Shown: piece after piece, positions 51,170 to 58,913 of the stretch | Layout of the letters: each line of letters starts with the position of its first letter | How positions within the stretch are numbered: position 1 is the first letter of the stretch | Assembly (NCBI RefSeq): GCF_025949665.1 | Contig: NZ_JAPDFT010000004.1 | Span: 62,001 to 126,000, forward strand | From: Chryseobacterium viscerum | GTDB taxonomy: Bacteria > Bacteroidota > Bacteroidia > Flavobacteriales > Weeksellaceae | Length of the DNA: 64,000 nt | Direction: 5' to 3' | Program-made: the position numbers and the translations under genes | The notes under the pieces: generated by a model | What the model saw: the letters and a program-made list of their open reading frames with translations, nothing else | What the model was told of the DNA's origin: nothing | Databases searched by the model: none

Positions 51170-52977
51170 ATATAAATTTCTTTCCCTTTTTCAATGAATT
51201 CCTGTGATTTATCCAGCATTCCCTGTTCTGCAGATTCACGAATTTCCTGAGTAATTTTCATTGAACAGAATTTTGGTCCGCACATGGAACAGAAATGGGC
51301 AATTTTTGCACCTTCTGCAGGAAGTGTTTCATCATGATAGGCTCTTGCTGTCTCTGGATCTAATGAAAGGTTGAACTGATCTTCCCATCTGAACTCAAAC
51401 CTTGCCTTGCTTAATGCATTGTCTCTATATTGTGCTCCCGGATGACCTTTTGCTAAATCTGCAGCGTGAGCCGCCAACTTATAGGTAATCACTCCTACTT
51501 TTACATCATCTTTATTCGGAAGACCTAAATGTTCCTTTGGCGTTACATAGCAAAGCATGGCACATCCAAACCATCCGATCATGGCAGCCCCGATTCCGGA
51601 AGTAATGTGATCATAACCTGGTGCAATATCCGTTGTTAAAGGGCCTAAGGTATAAAACGGAGCTTCATGACATTCTTCCAGCTGCTTTTCCATATTTTCT
51701 TTGATCATATGCATCGGAACGTGCCCGGGGCCTTCAATCATAACCTGTACATTGTGTTTCCATGCAATTTTGGTCAGTTCACCTAAAGTTTCAAGTTCTG
51801 CAAACTGAGCGGCATCATTGGCATCTGCAATAGATCCGGGACGAAGACCGTCTCCCAGAGAGAATGCAACATCGTATTTCTTCATGATTTCACAAATCTC
51901 CTCAAAATGGGTATACAGGAAGCTTTCTTTATGATGAAATAAGCACCATTTTGCCATGATAGATCCTCCTCTGGAAACAATTCCGGTGACTCTTTTTGCT
52001 GTTAAATGAATGTATCTCAACAAAACTCCTGCGTGAATAGTGAAGTAGGAAACTCCCTGCTCTGCCTGTTCAATAAGGGTATCTCTGAAGATTTCCCACG
52101 TCAGGTCTTCCGGAACTCCTTTTACTTTTTCCAATGCCTGATAGATAGGAACAGTACCAATAGGAACCGGACTGTTTCTGATGATCCATTCTCTTGTTTC
52201 GTGAATATTCTTCCCGGTGGAAAGATCCATAATGGTATCAGCTCCCCATCGGCAGGCCCATACTGCTTTTTCTACTTCCTCTTCAATACTGGATGAAACG
52301 GCACTGTTTCCGATATTGGCATTGATTTTCACCAGGAAATTTCTTCCAATGATCATCGGCTCACTTTCCGGGTGGTTGATGTTATTGGGAATAATAGCTC
52401 TTCCGGCAGCAATTTCGTCTCTTACAAATTCCGGTGTGATTTTACTTTTCGGAGTATTGGCTCCAAAACTATGTCCGGGATGTTGAAAAGCCATTTCTTT
52501 GGATACAGAGTCAAGCTGTTCTATTCTTTGATTTTCTCTGATCGCCACATATTCCATTTCCGGAGTGATGATTCCCTGTTTTGCATAGTAAAGCTGAGTA
52601 AGCTCTTTTCCTTCCTGTGCTACTTTAGGTTTATGATCATAGGAGAATCTCAGTTCATCAAGACGCTGATCTGCTAAACGGGCTTTTCCGTATTCAGATG
52701 TTATTCCGTCCAGAATATTCACATCATTTCTGTCCAGAATCCATTGTTCTCTGATTCTTGGAAGTCCTTTCTGAATATCAATAACTGCATTTTCATCGGT
52801 ATAAGGACCTGAAGTGTCATAAATGGTAACCGGGGCATTATGTTCAAAGCCGCCATTGGTCAATTTGGTCGGGCTAAGCTGTATTTCACGCATTGCTACA
52901 TTGATAGGGTGTAATGTTCCTTCAATATAGATTTTCTTTGAGTTCGGAAATGGCGAACATGTAATGGAGTGAGCCAT
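51166..52977 (-). CDS. thiC: phosphomethylpyrimidine synthase
   Basis: A 603-aa radical SAM enzyme converting AIR to HMP-P. The C-terminal cluster motif HFCSMCGPKFCSMKI gives C-x2-C-x4-C. Family stretches include NIHETREWIIRNSPVPIGTV, SRGGSIMAKWC and GDGLRPGSIADANDAAQFAE. It starts 25 nt after thiS and is the second gene of the operon under the TPP riboswitch. Confidence 0.98.
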   Translation of the reverse strand: MAHSITCSPFPNSKKIYIEGTLHPINVAMREIQLSPTKLTNGGFEHNAPVTIYDTSGPYTDENAVIDIQKGLPRIREQWILDRNDVNILDGITSEYGKARLADQRLDELRFSYDHKPKVAQEGKELTQLYYAKQGIITPEMEYVAIRENQRIEQLDSVSKEMAFQHPGHSFGANTPKSKITPEFVRDEIAAGRAIIPNNINHPESEPMIIGRNFLVKINANIGNSAVSSSIEEEVEKAVWACRWGADTIMDLSTGKNIHETREWIIRNSPVPIGTVPIYQALEKVKGVPEDLTWEIFRDTLIEQAEQGVSYFTIHAGVLLRYIHLTAKRVTGIVSRGGSIMAKWCLFHHKESFLYTHFEEICEIMKKYDVAFSLGDGLRPGSIADANDAAQFAELETLGELTKIAWKHNVQVMIEGPGHVPMHMIKENMEKQLEECHEAPFYTLGPLTTDIAPGYDHITSGIGAAMIGWFGCAMLCYVTPKEHLGLPNKDDVKVGVITYKLAAHAADLAKGHPGAQYRDNALSKARFEFRWEDQFNLSLDPETARAYHDETLPAEGAKIAHFCSMCGPKFCSMKITQEIRESAEQGMLDKSQEFIEKGKEIYI

Positions 52978-53001
52978 AAGTATTGGTATTAAATATGAGA
53001 A

Positions 53002-53208
53002 TTAACCGCCTTGAGTGGCAGTAATGATTAAAACTGAATCGTTATTGTTAAGGATGGTTTCCGCCCAGACTGACAGGGGAATAATGCGATTGTTGAGGGC
53101 TACAGCAATACCTTTCTTCTTTCCGGGTAGCTCAATAGCCAATAATGCTTCCAGGTTGGCAGGAAGTACATCAAATGTTTTTCGGGTGTGGTTGATAATA
53201 AGTTCCAT
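53002..53208 (-). CDS. thiS: sulfur carrier protein ThiS
   Basis: A 68-aa ubiquitin-like protein (MELIINHTRKTFDVLPANLE...) ending in ATQGG, whose C-terminal glycine is adenylated by ThiF and then carries sulfur as a thiocarboxylate for ThiG. It is the first gene of the eight-gene thi operon, 70 nt after the TPP riboswitch. Confidence 0.95.
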   Translation of the reverse strand: MELIINHTRKTFDVLPANLEALLAIELPGKKKGIAVALNNRIIPLSVWAETILNNNDSVLIITATQGG

Positions 53209-53279
53209 TCCTAATAATTTAAATATACTTTAGGAATGGCTATTATTGTACAATAGAATGTACAGCAAAAGTCATCTAC

Positions 53280-53358
53280 TTTTCCCTACGCTGGTATGAT
53301 CCAGATCAGGTTCAAAGGGTAAAGTCTCAGTCTGTTGGTAACAGACACCCCTAAAGTT
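53280..53358 (-). ncRNA. TPP riboswitch of the thi operon
   Basis: On the minus strand: TTTAGGGGTGTCTG, GACTGAGACTTTACCCTT, GAACCTGATCTGGATCATAC and CAGCGTAGGG, the complete Thi-box (CTGAGA...ACCC...GAACCTG...CAGCGTAGGG). High thiamine pyrophosphate should shut off thiS-thiF. It is closer to the textbook consensus than the copy at 30025. Confidence 0.97.
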
Positions 53359-53363
53359 TGGGA

Positions 53364-53395
53364 CGAAGTTAGACATTTTTTTAGAATGGGCAAAA
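53364..53395 (-). promoter_or_regulatory. thi operon promoter
   Basis: TTTTG (53395-53391), then 19 nt, then TAACTTCG (53371-53364), one base off TAnnTTTG. Transcription would begin near 53357, at the first base of the TPP aptamer. Confidence 0.65.
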
Positions 53396-53450
53396 TTTTT
53401 TGAAGGGCAGAACAGAAAGCTAAATAATGAGAACAGGAAATTATTTAATC

Positions 53451-53489
53451 AAAAAAAATAGGCTGAAAGTGTAACACTCCCAGCCTATC
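53451..53489 (-). terminator. terminator of the pseudouridine synthase gene
   Basis: On the minus strand ATAGGCTG pairs with CAGCCTAT, with an inner AGTGT/ACACT helix, followed by eight T's. It ends the rRNA/tRNA pseudouridine synthase transcript 17 nt after its stop. Confidence 0.85.
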
Positions 53490-53505
53490 TATTATTTTTC
53501 TCTTA

Positions 53506-54183
53506 TTATTCTTCACAAGCCCTCCAGATCGCATCATTCTGCGGAACAGGAGCTATGATTTCAATGTTTTCTTTGGTTACCGGATGAATAAATTCCAGTT
53601 TTCTTGCATGAAGATTGATTCCTCCATCAGGATTGGAACGCGGTGCTCCATATTTCAGATCTCCTTTGATTGGAATTCCTGTTTTGGACAATTGTGCTCT
53701 GATCTGGTGATGTCTACCGGTTTCAAGATCAATTTCAAGAAGTAGGTAATTATCCAGAGTCTTAATAACATTATAAGTCAAAATCGCTTCTTTTGCTCCT
53801 TCCGTAGCTTTTGGAAAAACAATAGCTTTATTATTCTTCTCGTTTTTCTTTAGGTAATGAACCAGCTTTTGACTTTGCGGGATCATTTCTTTTCCTACAA
53901 CGGCCCAATACGTTTTTTTCACTTCACGGTTTTTTACCATCTGTGTAAGACGGGAAAGTGCTTTAGAAGTTTTTGCATAGATCACCAGTCCGGATGTAGG
54001 ACGGTCTATACGATGAACCAAGCCGAGAAAAACATTTCCCGGCTTAGCATCTCTTATTTTTATAAAATTCTTGATGGATTCTAATAGTGATTCATCTCCG
54101 GTTTTGTCACCCTGTACAAGCTGACCAACCTTTTTATTAATCACCAGAAGATGGTTGTCTTCATATATAATCTGCTCCTTCAT
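53506..54183 (-). CDS. RluA-family pseudouridine synthase
   Basis: A 225-aa RNA pseudouridine synthase. The catalytic Asp is in HRIDRPTSGLVIYAKT, and the RluA-family ends RTSRHHQIRAQL-like (GRHHQIRAQLSK) and HARKLEFIHPVT are present. It lacks an S4 domain, so it is the short RluA-like type; the target uridine (23S rRNA or tRNA) is not decidable from sequence. Confidence 0.92.
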   Translation of the reverse strand: MKEQIIYEDNHLLVINKKVGQLVQGDKTGDESLLESIKNFIKIRDAKPGNVFLGLVHRIDRPTSGLVIYAKTSKALSRLTQMVKNREVKKTYWAVVGKEMIPQSQKLVHYLKKNEKNNKAIVFPKATEGAKEAILTYNVIKTLDNYLLLEIDLETGRHHQIRAQLSKTGIPIKGDLKYGAPRSNPDGGINLHARKLEFIHPVTKENIEIIAPVPQNDAIWRACEE

Positions 54184-54194
54184 ATTTCTTTCAT

Positions 54195-54509
54195 CTATCT
54201 TCTTCTATTGGATAAAGACAGGATAATCCCTGCCAAAAGACCTACAGTTTTAACAGCAGAAAGTTTTGAATCTTCCGGAATAAATGCTCCCAGTACACAG
54301 ATCGCTGCAGCAGCGTACATTGCATACACAAAGTTCTTATTCGTAAGCAGCGGAGCCTGAATAAAGAAGCTTGCTCCTATCAGCACATAAAAAACTTTTC
54401 TTGAAAGTAAATGATTGATTTCCGGAGAAAATAGATTAAACCATCCTACAGCAAGACAAATCAAAGCTGCGATAGATAATATTCCCTGGATTGATTGTTG
54501 ATTCTGCAT
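54195..54509 (-). CDS. small integral membrane protein
   Basis: A 104-aa protein with four hydrophobic helices (about 8-26, 35-53, 60-76, 83-98) and a basic C-terminus SLSNRRR. No known motif. It lies 11 nt before the pseudouridine synthase and 3 nt after panB on the same strand, so it may be co-transcribed with both. Confidence 0.75.
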   Translation of the reverse strand: MQNQQSIQGILSIAALICLAVGWFNLFSPEINHLLSRKVFYVLIGASFFIQAPLLTNKNFVYAMYAAAAICVLGAFIPEDSKLSAVKTVGLLAGIILSLSNRRR

Positions 54510-54512
54510 GGA

Positions 54513-55328
54513 TTAATAGCTTTCGTTTTCATTTGGAAACTCTACACTTTTCACATCTTTTACGTATTGAGCAACAGCTCCTGTAATTTCTGTGTAAAGG
54601 TCAAGATATCTTCTTAAGAATTTCGGGCTGAAACCTTTGTTCATTCCTACCATATCGTGATACACTAAAACCTGTCCGTCACAATCTGAACCTGCTCCGA
54701 TTCCGATGGTAGGGATAGAAATACTTTCAGTTACTTTCTTCGCTAATTCTGCCGGAATTTTTTCCAATACAATTGAAAAACATCCTAATTCTTCCAAAAG
54801 CTGTGCATCAGCGATCAGTTTTTCGGCTTCTGCCTCTTCTTTAGCTCTTACTTTATAAGTTCCGAATTTATAGATGGATTGCGGTGTTAATCCCAAATGT
54901 CCCATTACCGGAATTCCGGCATTGATGATCTTTTTGATAGACTTGGAGATTTCTTTTCCGCCTTCAATTTTCACAGCATGCGCTCCACCTTCCTTCATCA
55001 TTCTTACCGCAGACTCCAGTGCTTTTTCAGGGTTACTCTGATAAGTTCCGAAAGGTAAATCTGCTACCACCAAAGCTCTGTCGGTTCCTCTTACCACACT
55101 TTGAGCATGATAAATCATTTGATCCAGCGTAATAGGCAATGTAGTTTCAAAACCAGCCATTACATTCGCTGCAGAGTCTCCAATTAAAATAGCATCTACT
55201 CCACCTGCATCTACCATCTTTGCAGTGGTAAAATCATAGGCTGTAAGCATTGTTATTTTTTCCTTGTCGAATTTCATTTTACGCAAGGTTTCAGTTGTAA
55301 CTTTTTTAATTTCAGAGTGAACAGACAT
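54513..55328 (-). CDS. panB: 3-methyl-2-oxobutanoate hydroxymethyltransferase
   Basis: A 271-aa enzyme transferring a hydroxymethyl group to ketoisovalerate, first step of pantothenate synthesis. Signatures: MLTAYDFTTAKMVDAGGVDA and ILIGDSAANVMAGFETTLPI; the metal-binding Asp/Glu lie in GDSAANV and VVADLPFG. No panC or panD is adjacent. A terminator separates it from the upstream crp/fnr-type gene. Confidence 0.97.
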   Translation of the reverse strand: MSVHSEIKKVTTETLRKMKFDKEKITMLTAYDFTTAKMVDAGGVDAILIGDSAANVMAGFETTLPITLDQMIYHAQSVVRGTDRALVVADLPFGTYQSNPEKALESAVRMMKEGGAHAVKIEGGKEISKSIKKIINAGIPVMGHLGLTPQSIYKFGTYKVRAKEEAEAEKLIADAQLLEELGCFSIVLEKIPAELAKKVTESISIPTIGIGAGSDCDGQVLVYHDMVGMNKGFSPKFLRRYLDLYTEITGAVAQYVKDVKSVEFPNENESY

Positions 55329-55353
55329 AATTTATCTATTTTTAAAAGTTAAA

Positions 55354-55374
55354 AAGTCGGCCTTGGGCCGACTT
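55354..55374 (-). terminator. terminator of the Crp/Fnr gene
   Basis: A 9-bp perfect stem AAGTCGGCC with its complement GGCCGACTT around CAA, followed on the minus strand by TTTTT. Short gap to the panB start at 55328. Confidence 0.85.
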
Positions 55375-55389
55375 AAGTTTTTGTATGAT

Positions 55390-56103
55390 TTATAAAACTA
55401 CGTGACCGAGTTTCATGAGTTTGTCGTGATTTAAGATCTTGATATTTCTTCCGTCTACTTCAATGAGACTATCCTGTTTGAATTCTGATATCAGACGGAT
55501 GGCACTTTCTGTAGCGGTACCGATAATATTGGCAATTTCTTCTCTCGTTAATGAGATCTTGATAAAACCTTCAGGATCTACTCCCAGTTTCTGTTCCAGA
55601 AGCAACAGAATTTCTGCAAGCCTTTCTCTTACCGTTTTCTGAGCAAGGAAAGTGATGGTATTGGAAGATTCTCCTAATTCGTATGAGATTTTCTGAAGCA
55701 TTACGAAAGACAGCTGTGGATCTACCTCCAGAAGATACATAAAGATATCTGCGGGTAAGAAAACACATTCAATATCTGTCATTGCTTCTGCTTTGGCCTG
55801 GAAATTTTCCCCGCAAAGCAAAGAACGATAGCCGATGATATCCCCTTCTTTGATAAATCTTAAAATTTGATCTTTCCCGAACGCTCCTGATTTTGAAAGT
55901 TTGGCAGCCCCTTTTTCCAGAACAAACACTCCTTTTGGAGTTTCGCCATCCTCGAAAATGGTATCGTGTTTCTGAAAACTCAGTTTCTTTTTGCCATTAA
56001 TGTATTTCTCAAAATCTGCGCTAGAAAGTCTTTCTTTAAATGATTTATCATTAAAAACTCTGGCGAACCTCTCTTCAATTGCTATCTGTTGTTCCTGCGG
56101 CAT
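55390..56103 (-). CDS. Crp/Fnr-family regulator
   Basis: A 237-aa protein with an N-terminal cyclic-nucleotide-binding-like beta-roll (about 20-140; LEKGAAKLSKSGAFGKDQIL) and a C-terminal winged helix (about 165-225) with recognition helix ISLTREEIANIIGTATESAI then RLISEFK. The E-x-x-S-R recognition feature of FNR-like proteins appears as TATESAIRLI. There are no clustered cysteines, so it is not a 4Fe-4S FNR sensor; it may sense redox, NO or heme indirectly. It is divergent from the ccoI cluster, and an FNR-type box overlaps its own transcription start. Confidence 0.9.
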   Translation of the reverse strand: MPQEQQIAIEERFARVFNDKSFKERLSSADFEKYINGKKKLSFQKHDTIFEDGETPKGVFVLEKGAAKLSKSGAFGKDQILRFIKEGDIIGYRSLLCGENFQAKAEAMTDIECVFLPADIFMYLLEVDPQLSFVMLQKISYELGESSNTITFLAQKTVRERLAEILLLLEQKLGVDPEGFIKISLTREEIANIIGTATESAIRLISEFKQDSLIEVDGRNIKILNHDKLMKLGHVVL

Positions 56104-56109
56104 TTTATA

Positions 56110-56121
56110 TGATATTTATCA
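56110..56121. promoter_or_regulatory. FNR/Crp-type palindrome between crp/fnr gene and ccoI
   Basis: TGATATTTATCA is a perfect TGAT-N4-ATCA palindrome, matching the FNR core of TTGAT-N4-ATCAA. It lies just downstream of the minus-strand -7 box TATTTTTG (56129-56122), over the predicted start of the regulator gene (autorepression), and about 64 nt before the ccoI start point (activation distance). Confidence 0.7.
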
Positions 56122-56172
56122 CAAAAATAGAACTTTTTAACGCGATAAACAAAAAAATTTGTTATAATTTTG
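56122..56172. promoter_or_regulatory. divergent promoters of crp/fnr gene and ccoI
   Basis: TATTTTTG on the minus strand (56129-56122) is the -7 box of the regulator gene; TAATTTTG on the plus strand (56165-56172) is that of ccoI. The ccoI side has no TTG at -33, which fits activator dependence. Confidence 0.55.
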
Positions 56173-56191
56173 TAGTTCAATATTTTATGGG

Positions 56192-58570
56192 GTGAGCGAG
56201 AACTGTTTTCATTGTGGTCAAGGGATAGAAAAAGAGAGAATTTTATTTGATGAAAAGACTTTCTGTTGTAATGGATGTAAGTCTGTTTACGAAATTCTAA
56301 ATTTAAATAATTTAAGCAATTTCTATGAGCTTAATAAAGGAGCGGGAATTCGTCCGAATGATGAAAATTCTTCTCAATTTGACTACTTGGACACACCGGA
56401 AATTTTTGAAAAAGTGACTGATTTTTCTGAAGGAAACACCAGTCTCGTTACATTCAAAATCCCTGTTATTCACTGTTCTTCTTGTATCTGGCTATTAGAA
56501 AGCCTTCACACGTTAAATAAGCATATTAAATATTCGCAGGTTAATTTCACAAGAAAGACCTTACAGATTTCATTCAATCATAATGATATGAAATTAAGCG
56601 AACTAGCTAAATTTTTAACCAATCTAGGATATAAACCGGTTATCAGCCTTGAAACCGCTGATAAAAATGAAGATCATCTTGACAAATCTTTATTAGTAAA
56701 ATTTGCCATTGCTGCCTTTGCTTTTGGTAATGGAATGTTCCTTGCCTTTCCTGAATATATCGGAGGGGAAGATTATTGGATGGAACATTACAGAGGCTTA
56801 TTCAGAACCCTGATATTCCTTTTGGCAACACCTGTCGTATTTTACTCCGCTTCAGATTATTATAAATCTGCATGGTACGGTTTAAAAAATAAGATTGTTA
56901 ACATTGATGTTCCGATTGTCTTAGGAATTTTTGTTCTATACGGAAGAAGCATCTACGAAGTGGTAACAGATTATGGTCCAGGATATTTCGATACTCTTTG
57001 TGGACTATTATTCTTCATGCTTCTCGGAAAAATTTTCCAAAAAAGAACATACAGTGCTCTTTCTTATGACAGAGATTACAAATCTTTCTATCCTATTGCT
57101 GTAACGAAAGTTGATTTCGAAGGAAAACAGGATAATATTTTATTGTCTGAAATAAAAGTGGGTGACAGAATTCTGGTTAGAAACCAGGAAATCATCCCGG
57201 TAGATGCTATTCTGATCAACGGAGAAGGAAATATTGACAACAGTTTTATTACCGGAGAAAGCGAAAGTATCAGCAAACAACCTGGTGATAAGATTTTTGC
57301 CGGAGGTAAGCAGATAGGATCATCCCTGGAACTGGAAGTGATTAAAAACGTAGATCAAAGTTATCTTACCCAGTTGTGGAACAAGGAGGCCTTTAAGAAA
57401 CACGAGACCGGACTTGACACGCTGACAAACAACATCAGTAAATACTTCACATTCATAATTTTAGGCATTGCTCTCGTTGCGGGAACCTATTGGGCATTTA
57501 TTGATCTGGAGAAGATGTTCCAGGTTATTTCTGCCATTCTGATTATTGCATGTCCTTGTGCGCTTGCGTTGTCTGCACCGTTCACTTTTGGACACATTAT
57601 GAGGATTTTAGGTCGAAATAAGTTCTATGTAAAAGATACTTTAACGATTGAAAAAATCGCGAAGCTTGATACCATTGTTTTTGATAAAACCGGAACGATT
57701 ACCCACAGAAAAAAATCAAATATCAAATACGAAGGGCCCGAAATCAGCGAATTTGACTCCTTGAATATTAAAACATTATTAAAGAATTCCAACCATCCGC
57801 TTTCAAAATCTCTGTATGAATTCATCGAAGTAAATGATGAATATTTCCCGGTAGAGAAATTTGTTGAAATCTCAGGAAAAGGATATGAAGCCAGCATAAG
57901 AGGAAATCTTTATAAAATCGGTTCGGCACGCTATAACAACCAGGAACCCAAAAACCTTGAAACAGCAGTTTACATCAGTAAAAATGATGAATACTTAGGG
58001 AAATTTATCTTTAAGAATGAATACCGCCCGAAACTGAGAGAACTTTTCACAAAACTTACCAACTACAAAATATTTATCCTGAGTGGAGATAATTCCTCAG
58101 AAGAAAGCCAACTTAAAGAGCTTATTCCAAATTATAAAGGAATGGCCTTTAATCAGAATCCGGAAGATAAACTGAATTATATTAAAGCCCTTCAGGATCA
58201 GCACATGAAAGTAGCAATGCTTGGAGATGGCCTTAATGATGCGGGAGCTTTAAAACAAAGTAATGTAGGAATTGCAATTGCTGATGACACCAACAGTTTT
58301 ACACCATCTTCTGATGTAATTATGAACGGTGATAAAGTGGTTACATTAGACAATTACCTGAACGTTTGTAAGGGCTCTATCACCATTGTGAAAATGACAT
58401 TTATAATCAGTTTTCTATACAATATCGTTGGTTTAAGTTACGCTGTTACAGGACATATGCATCCGCTCTTCGCAGCAATCATCATGCCAATCAGTTCCAT
58501 CACGGTGGTTACCTTTACTACACTTTCAACCTGGATATTAGGACGTAAACATTTCAAAAAACAGGCGTAG
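56192..58570 (+). CDS. ccoI: cbb3 oxidase copper-delivery P-type ATPase CcoI
   Basis: A 792-aa copper-exporting P1B ATPase needed for cbb3 oxidase assembly. The N-terminus has CFHCG and FCCNGCKSVYEIL (ATPase metal-binding type), then an HMA-like CSSC motif, six or more transmembrane helices, TGES-like ITGESESISKQ, CPCAL (metal site), phosphorylation motif DKTGT and GDGLNDAGAL. The start is GTG 56192; an ATG 5 nt upstream (56187) reads ATG GGG TGA and stops. It heads the cco cluster. Confidence 0.94.
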   Translation: MSENCFHCGQGIEKERILFDEKTFCCNGCKSVYEILNLNNLSNFYELNKGAGIRPNDENSSQFDYLDTPEIFEKVTDFSEGNTSLVTFKIPVIHCSSCIWLLESLHTLNKHIKYSQVNFTRKTLQISFNHNDMKLSELAKFLTNLGYKPVISLETADKNEDHLDKSLLVKFAIAAFAFGNGMFLAFPEYIGGEDYWMEHYRGLFRTLIFLLATPVVFYSASDYYKSAWYGLKNKIVNIDVPIVLGIFVLYGRSIYEVVTDYGPGYFDTLCGLLFFMLLGKIFQKRTYSALSYDRDYKSFYPIAVTKVDFEGKQDNILLSEIKVGDRILVRNQEIIPVDAILINGEGNIDNSFITGESESISKQPGDKIFAGGKQIGSSLELEVIKNVDQSYLTQLWNKEAFKKHETGLDTLTNNISKYFTFIILGIALVAGTYWAFIDLEKMFQVISAILIIACPCALALSAPFTFGHIMRILGRNKFYVKDTLTIEKIAKLDTIVFDKTGTITHRKKSNIKYEGPEISEFDSLNIKTLLKNSNHPLSKSLYEFIEVNDEYFPVEKFVEISGKGYEASIRGNLYKIGSARYNNQEPKNLETAVYISKNDEYLGKFIFKNEYRPKLRELFTKLTNYKIFILSGDNSSEESQLKELIPNYKGMAFNQNPEDKLNYIKALQDQHMKVAMLGDGLNDAGALKQSNVGIAIADDTNSFTPSSDVIMNGDKVVTLDNYLNVCKGSITIVKMTFIISFLYNIVGLSYAVTGHMHPLFAAIIMPISSITVVTFTTLSTWILGRKHFKKQA

Positions 58571-58617
58571 AAGCCCTTATTTAGACTGATTTTAAATTAG
58601 CTGAAATCGGCATTTCG

Positions 58618-58629
58618 TGATGAATGTCA
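58618..58629. promoter_or_regulatory. FNR/DNR-like site upstream of ccoS
   Basis: TGAT-GAAT-GTCA matches the FNR/DNR-type core TTGAT-N4-GTCAA in its inner eight bases. Its centre is about 56 nt before the predicted ccoS start. Together with 56110 it suggests one regulator controls the cco cluster at two points. Confidence 0.5.
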
Positions 58630-58640
58630 TTATTTTTCAC

Positions 58641-58672
58641 TAAATTTGAACCCCGAAAATAGGTTAATTTTG
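58641..58672 (+). promoter_or_regulatory. promoter of ccoS and oxidase genes, leaderless arrangement
   Basis: Two TAnnTTTG boxes stand in tandem: TAAATTTG (58641-58648) and TAATTTTG (58665-58672). The second ends 7 nt before the ccoS ATG (58680), so transcripts from it would be leaderless. Confidence 0.5.
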
Positions 58673-58679
58673 TTGTCCA

Positions 58680-58892
58680 ATGGATATTCTATATTTAATG
58701 ATCCTCTGCAGTGTTTCTTTGGCTGCGATTTTCTTGGTCGTATTTATAGTGTATGCCCGAAAAGGACAGTTTGAAGATGATGAATCTCCGGCTGTCAGAA
58801 TCCTTTTTGATGATGAAAAAATCAAAGAAAATGATGAAGCAGGCAACAAAGATAAAGACGAGAAAGAAATAGGAGAAAATAATAAAAATTGA
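58680..58892 (+). CDS. ccoS: cbb3 oxidase assembly protein CcoS
   Basis: A 70-aa protein with one transmembrane helix (about 3-21, MDILYLMILCSVSLAAIFLVV) and a charged tail (EDDESPAVRILFDDEK), as in CcoS, which helps copper and heme insertion into the catalytic subunit. It lies between ccoI and ccoNO; the tail is rich in Lys/Glu/Asn and poorly conserved. Confidence 0.88.
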   Translation: MDILYLMILCSVSLAAIFLVVFIVYARKGQFEDDESPAVRILFDDEKIKENDEAGNKDKDEKEIGENNKN

Positions 58893-58913
58893 GAAAAATA
58901 GTGAATAGTTGAT

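Noticed and set aside
53209..53505. Extra gene in the gap upstream of thiS
   Set aside because: The stretch is explained by the TPP riboswitch, its promoter and the neighbour's terminator.
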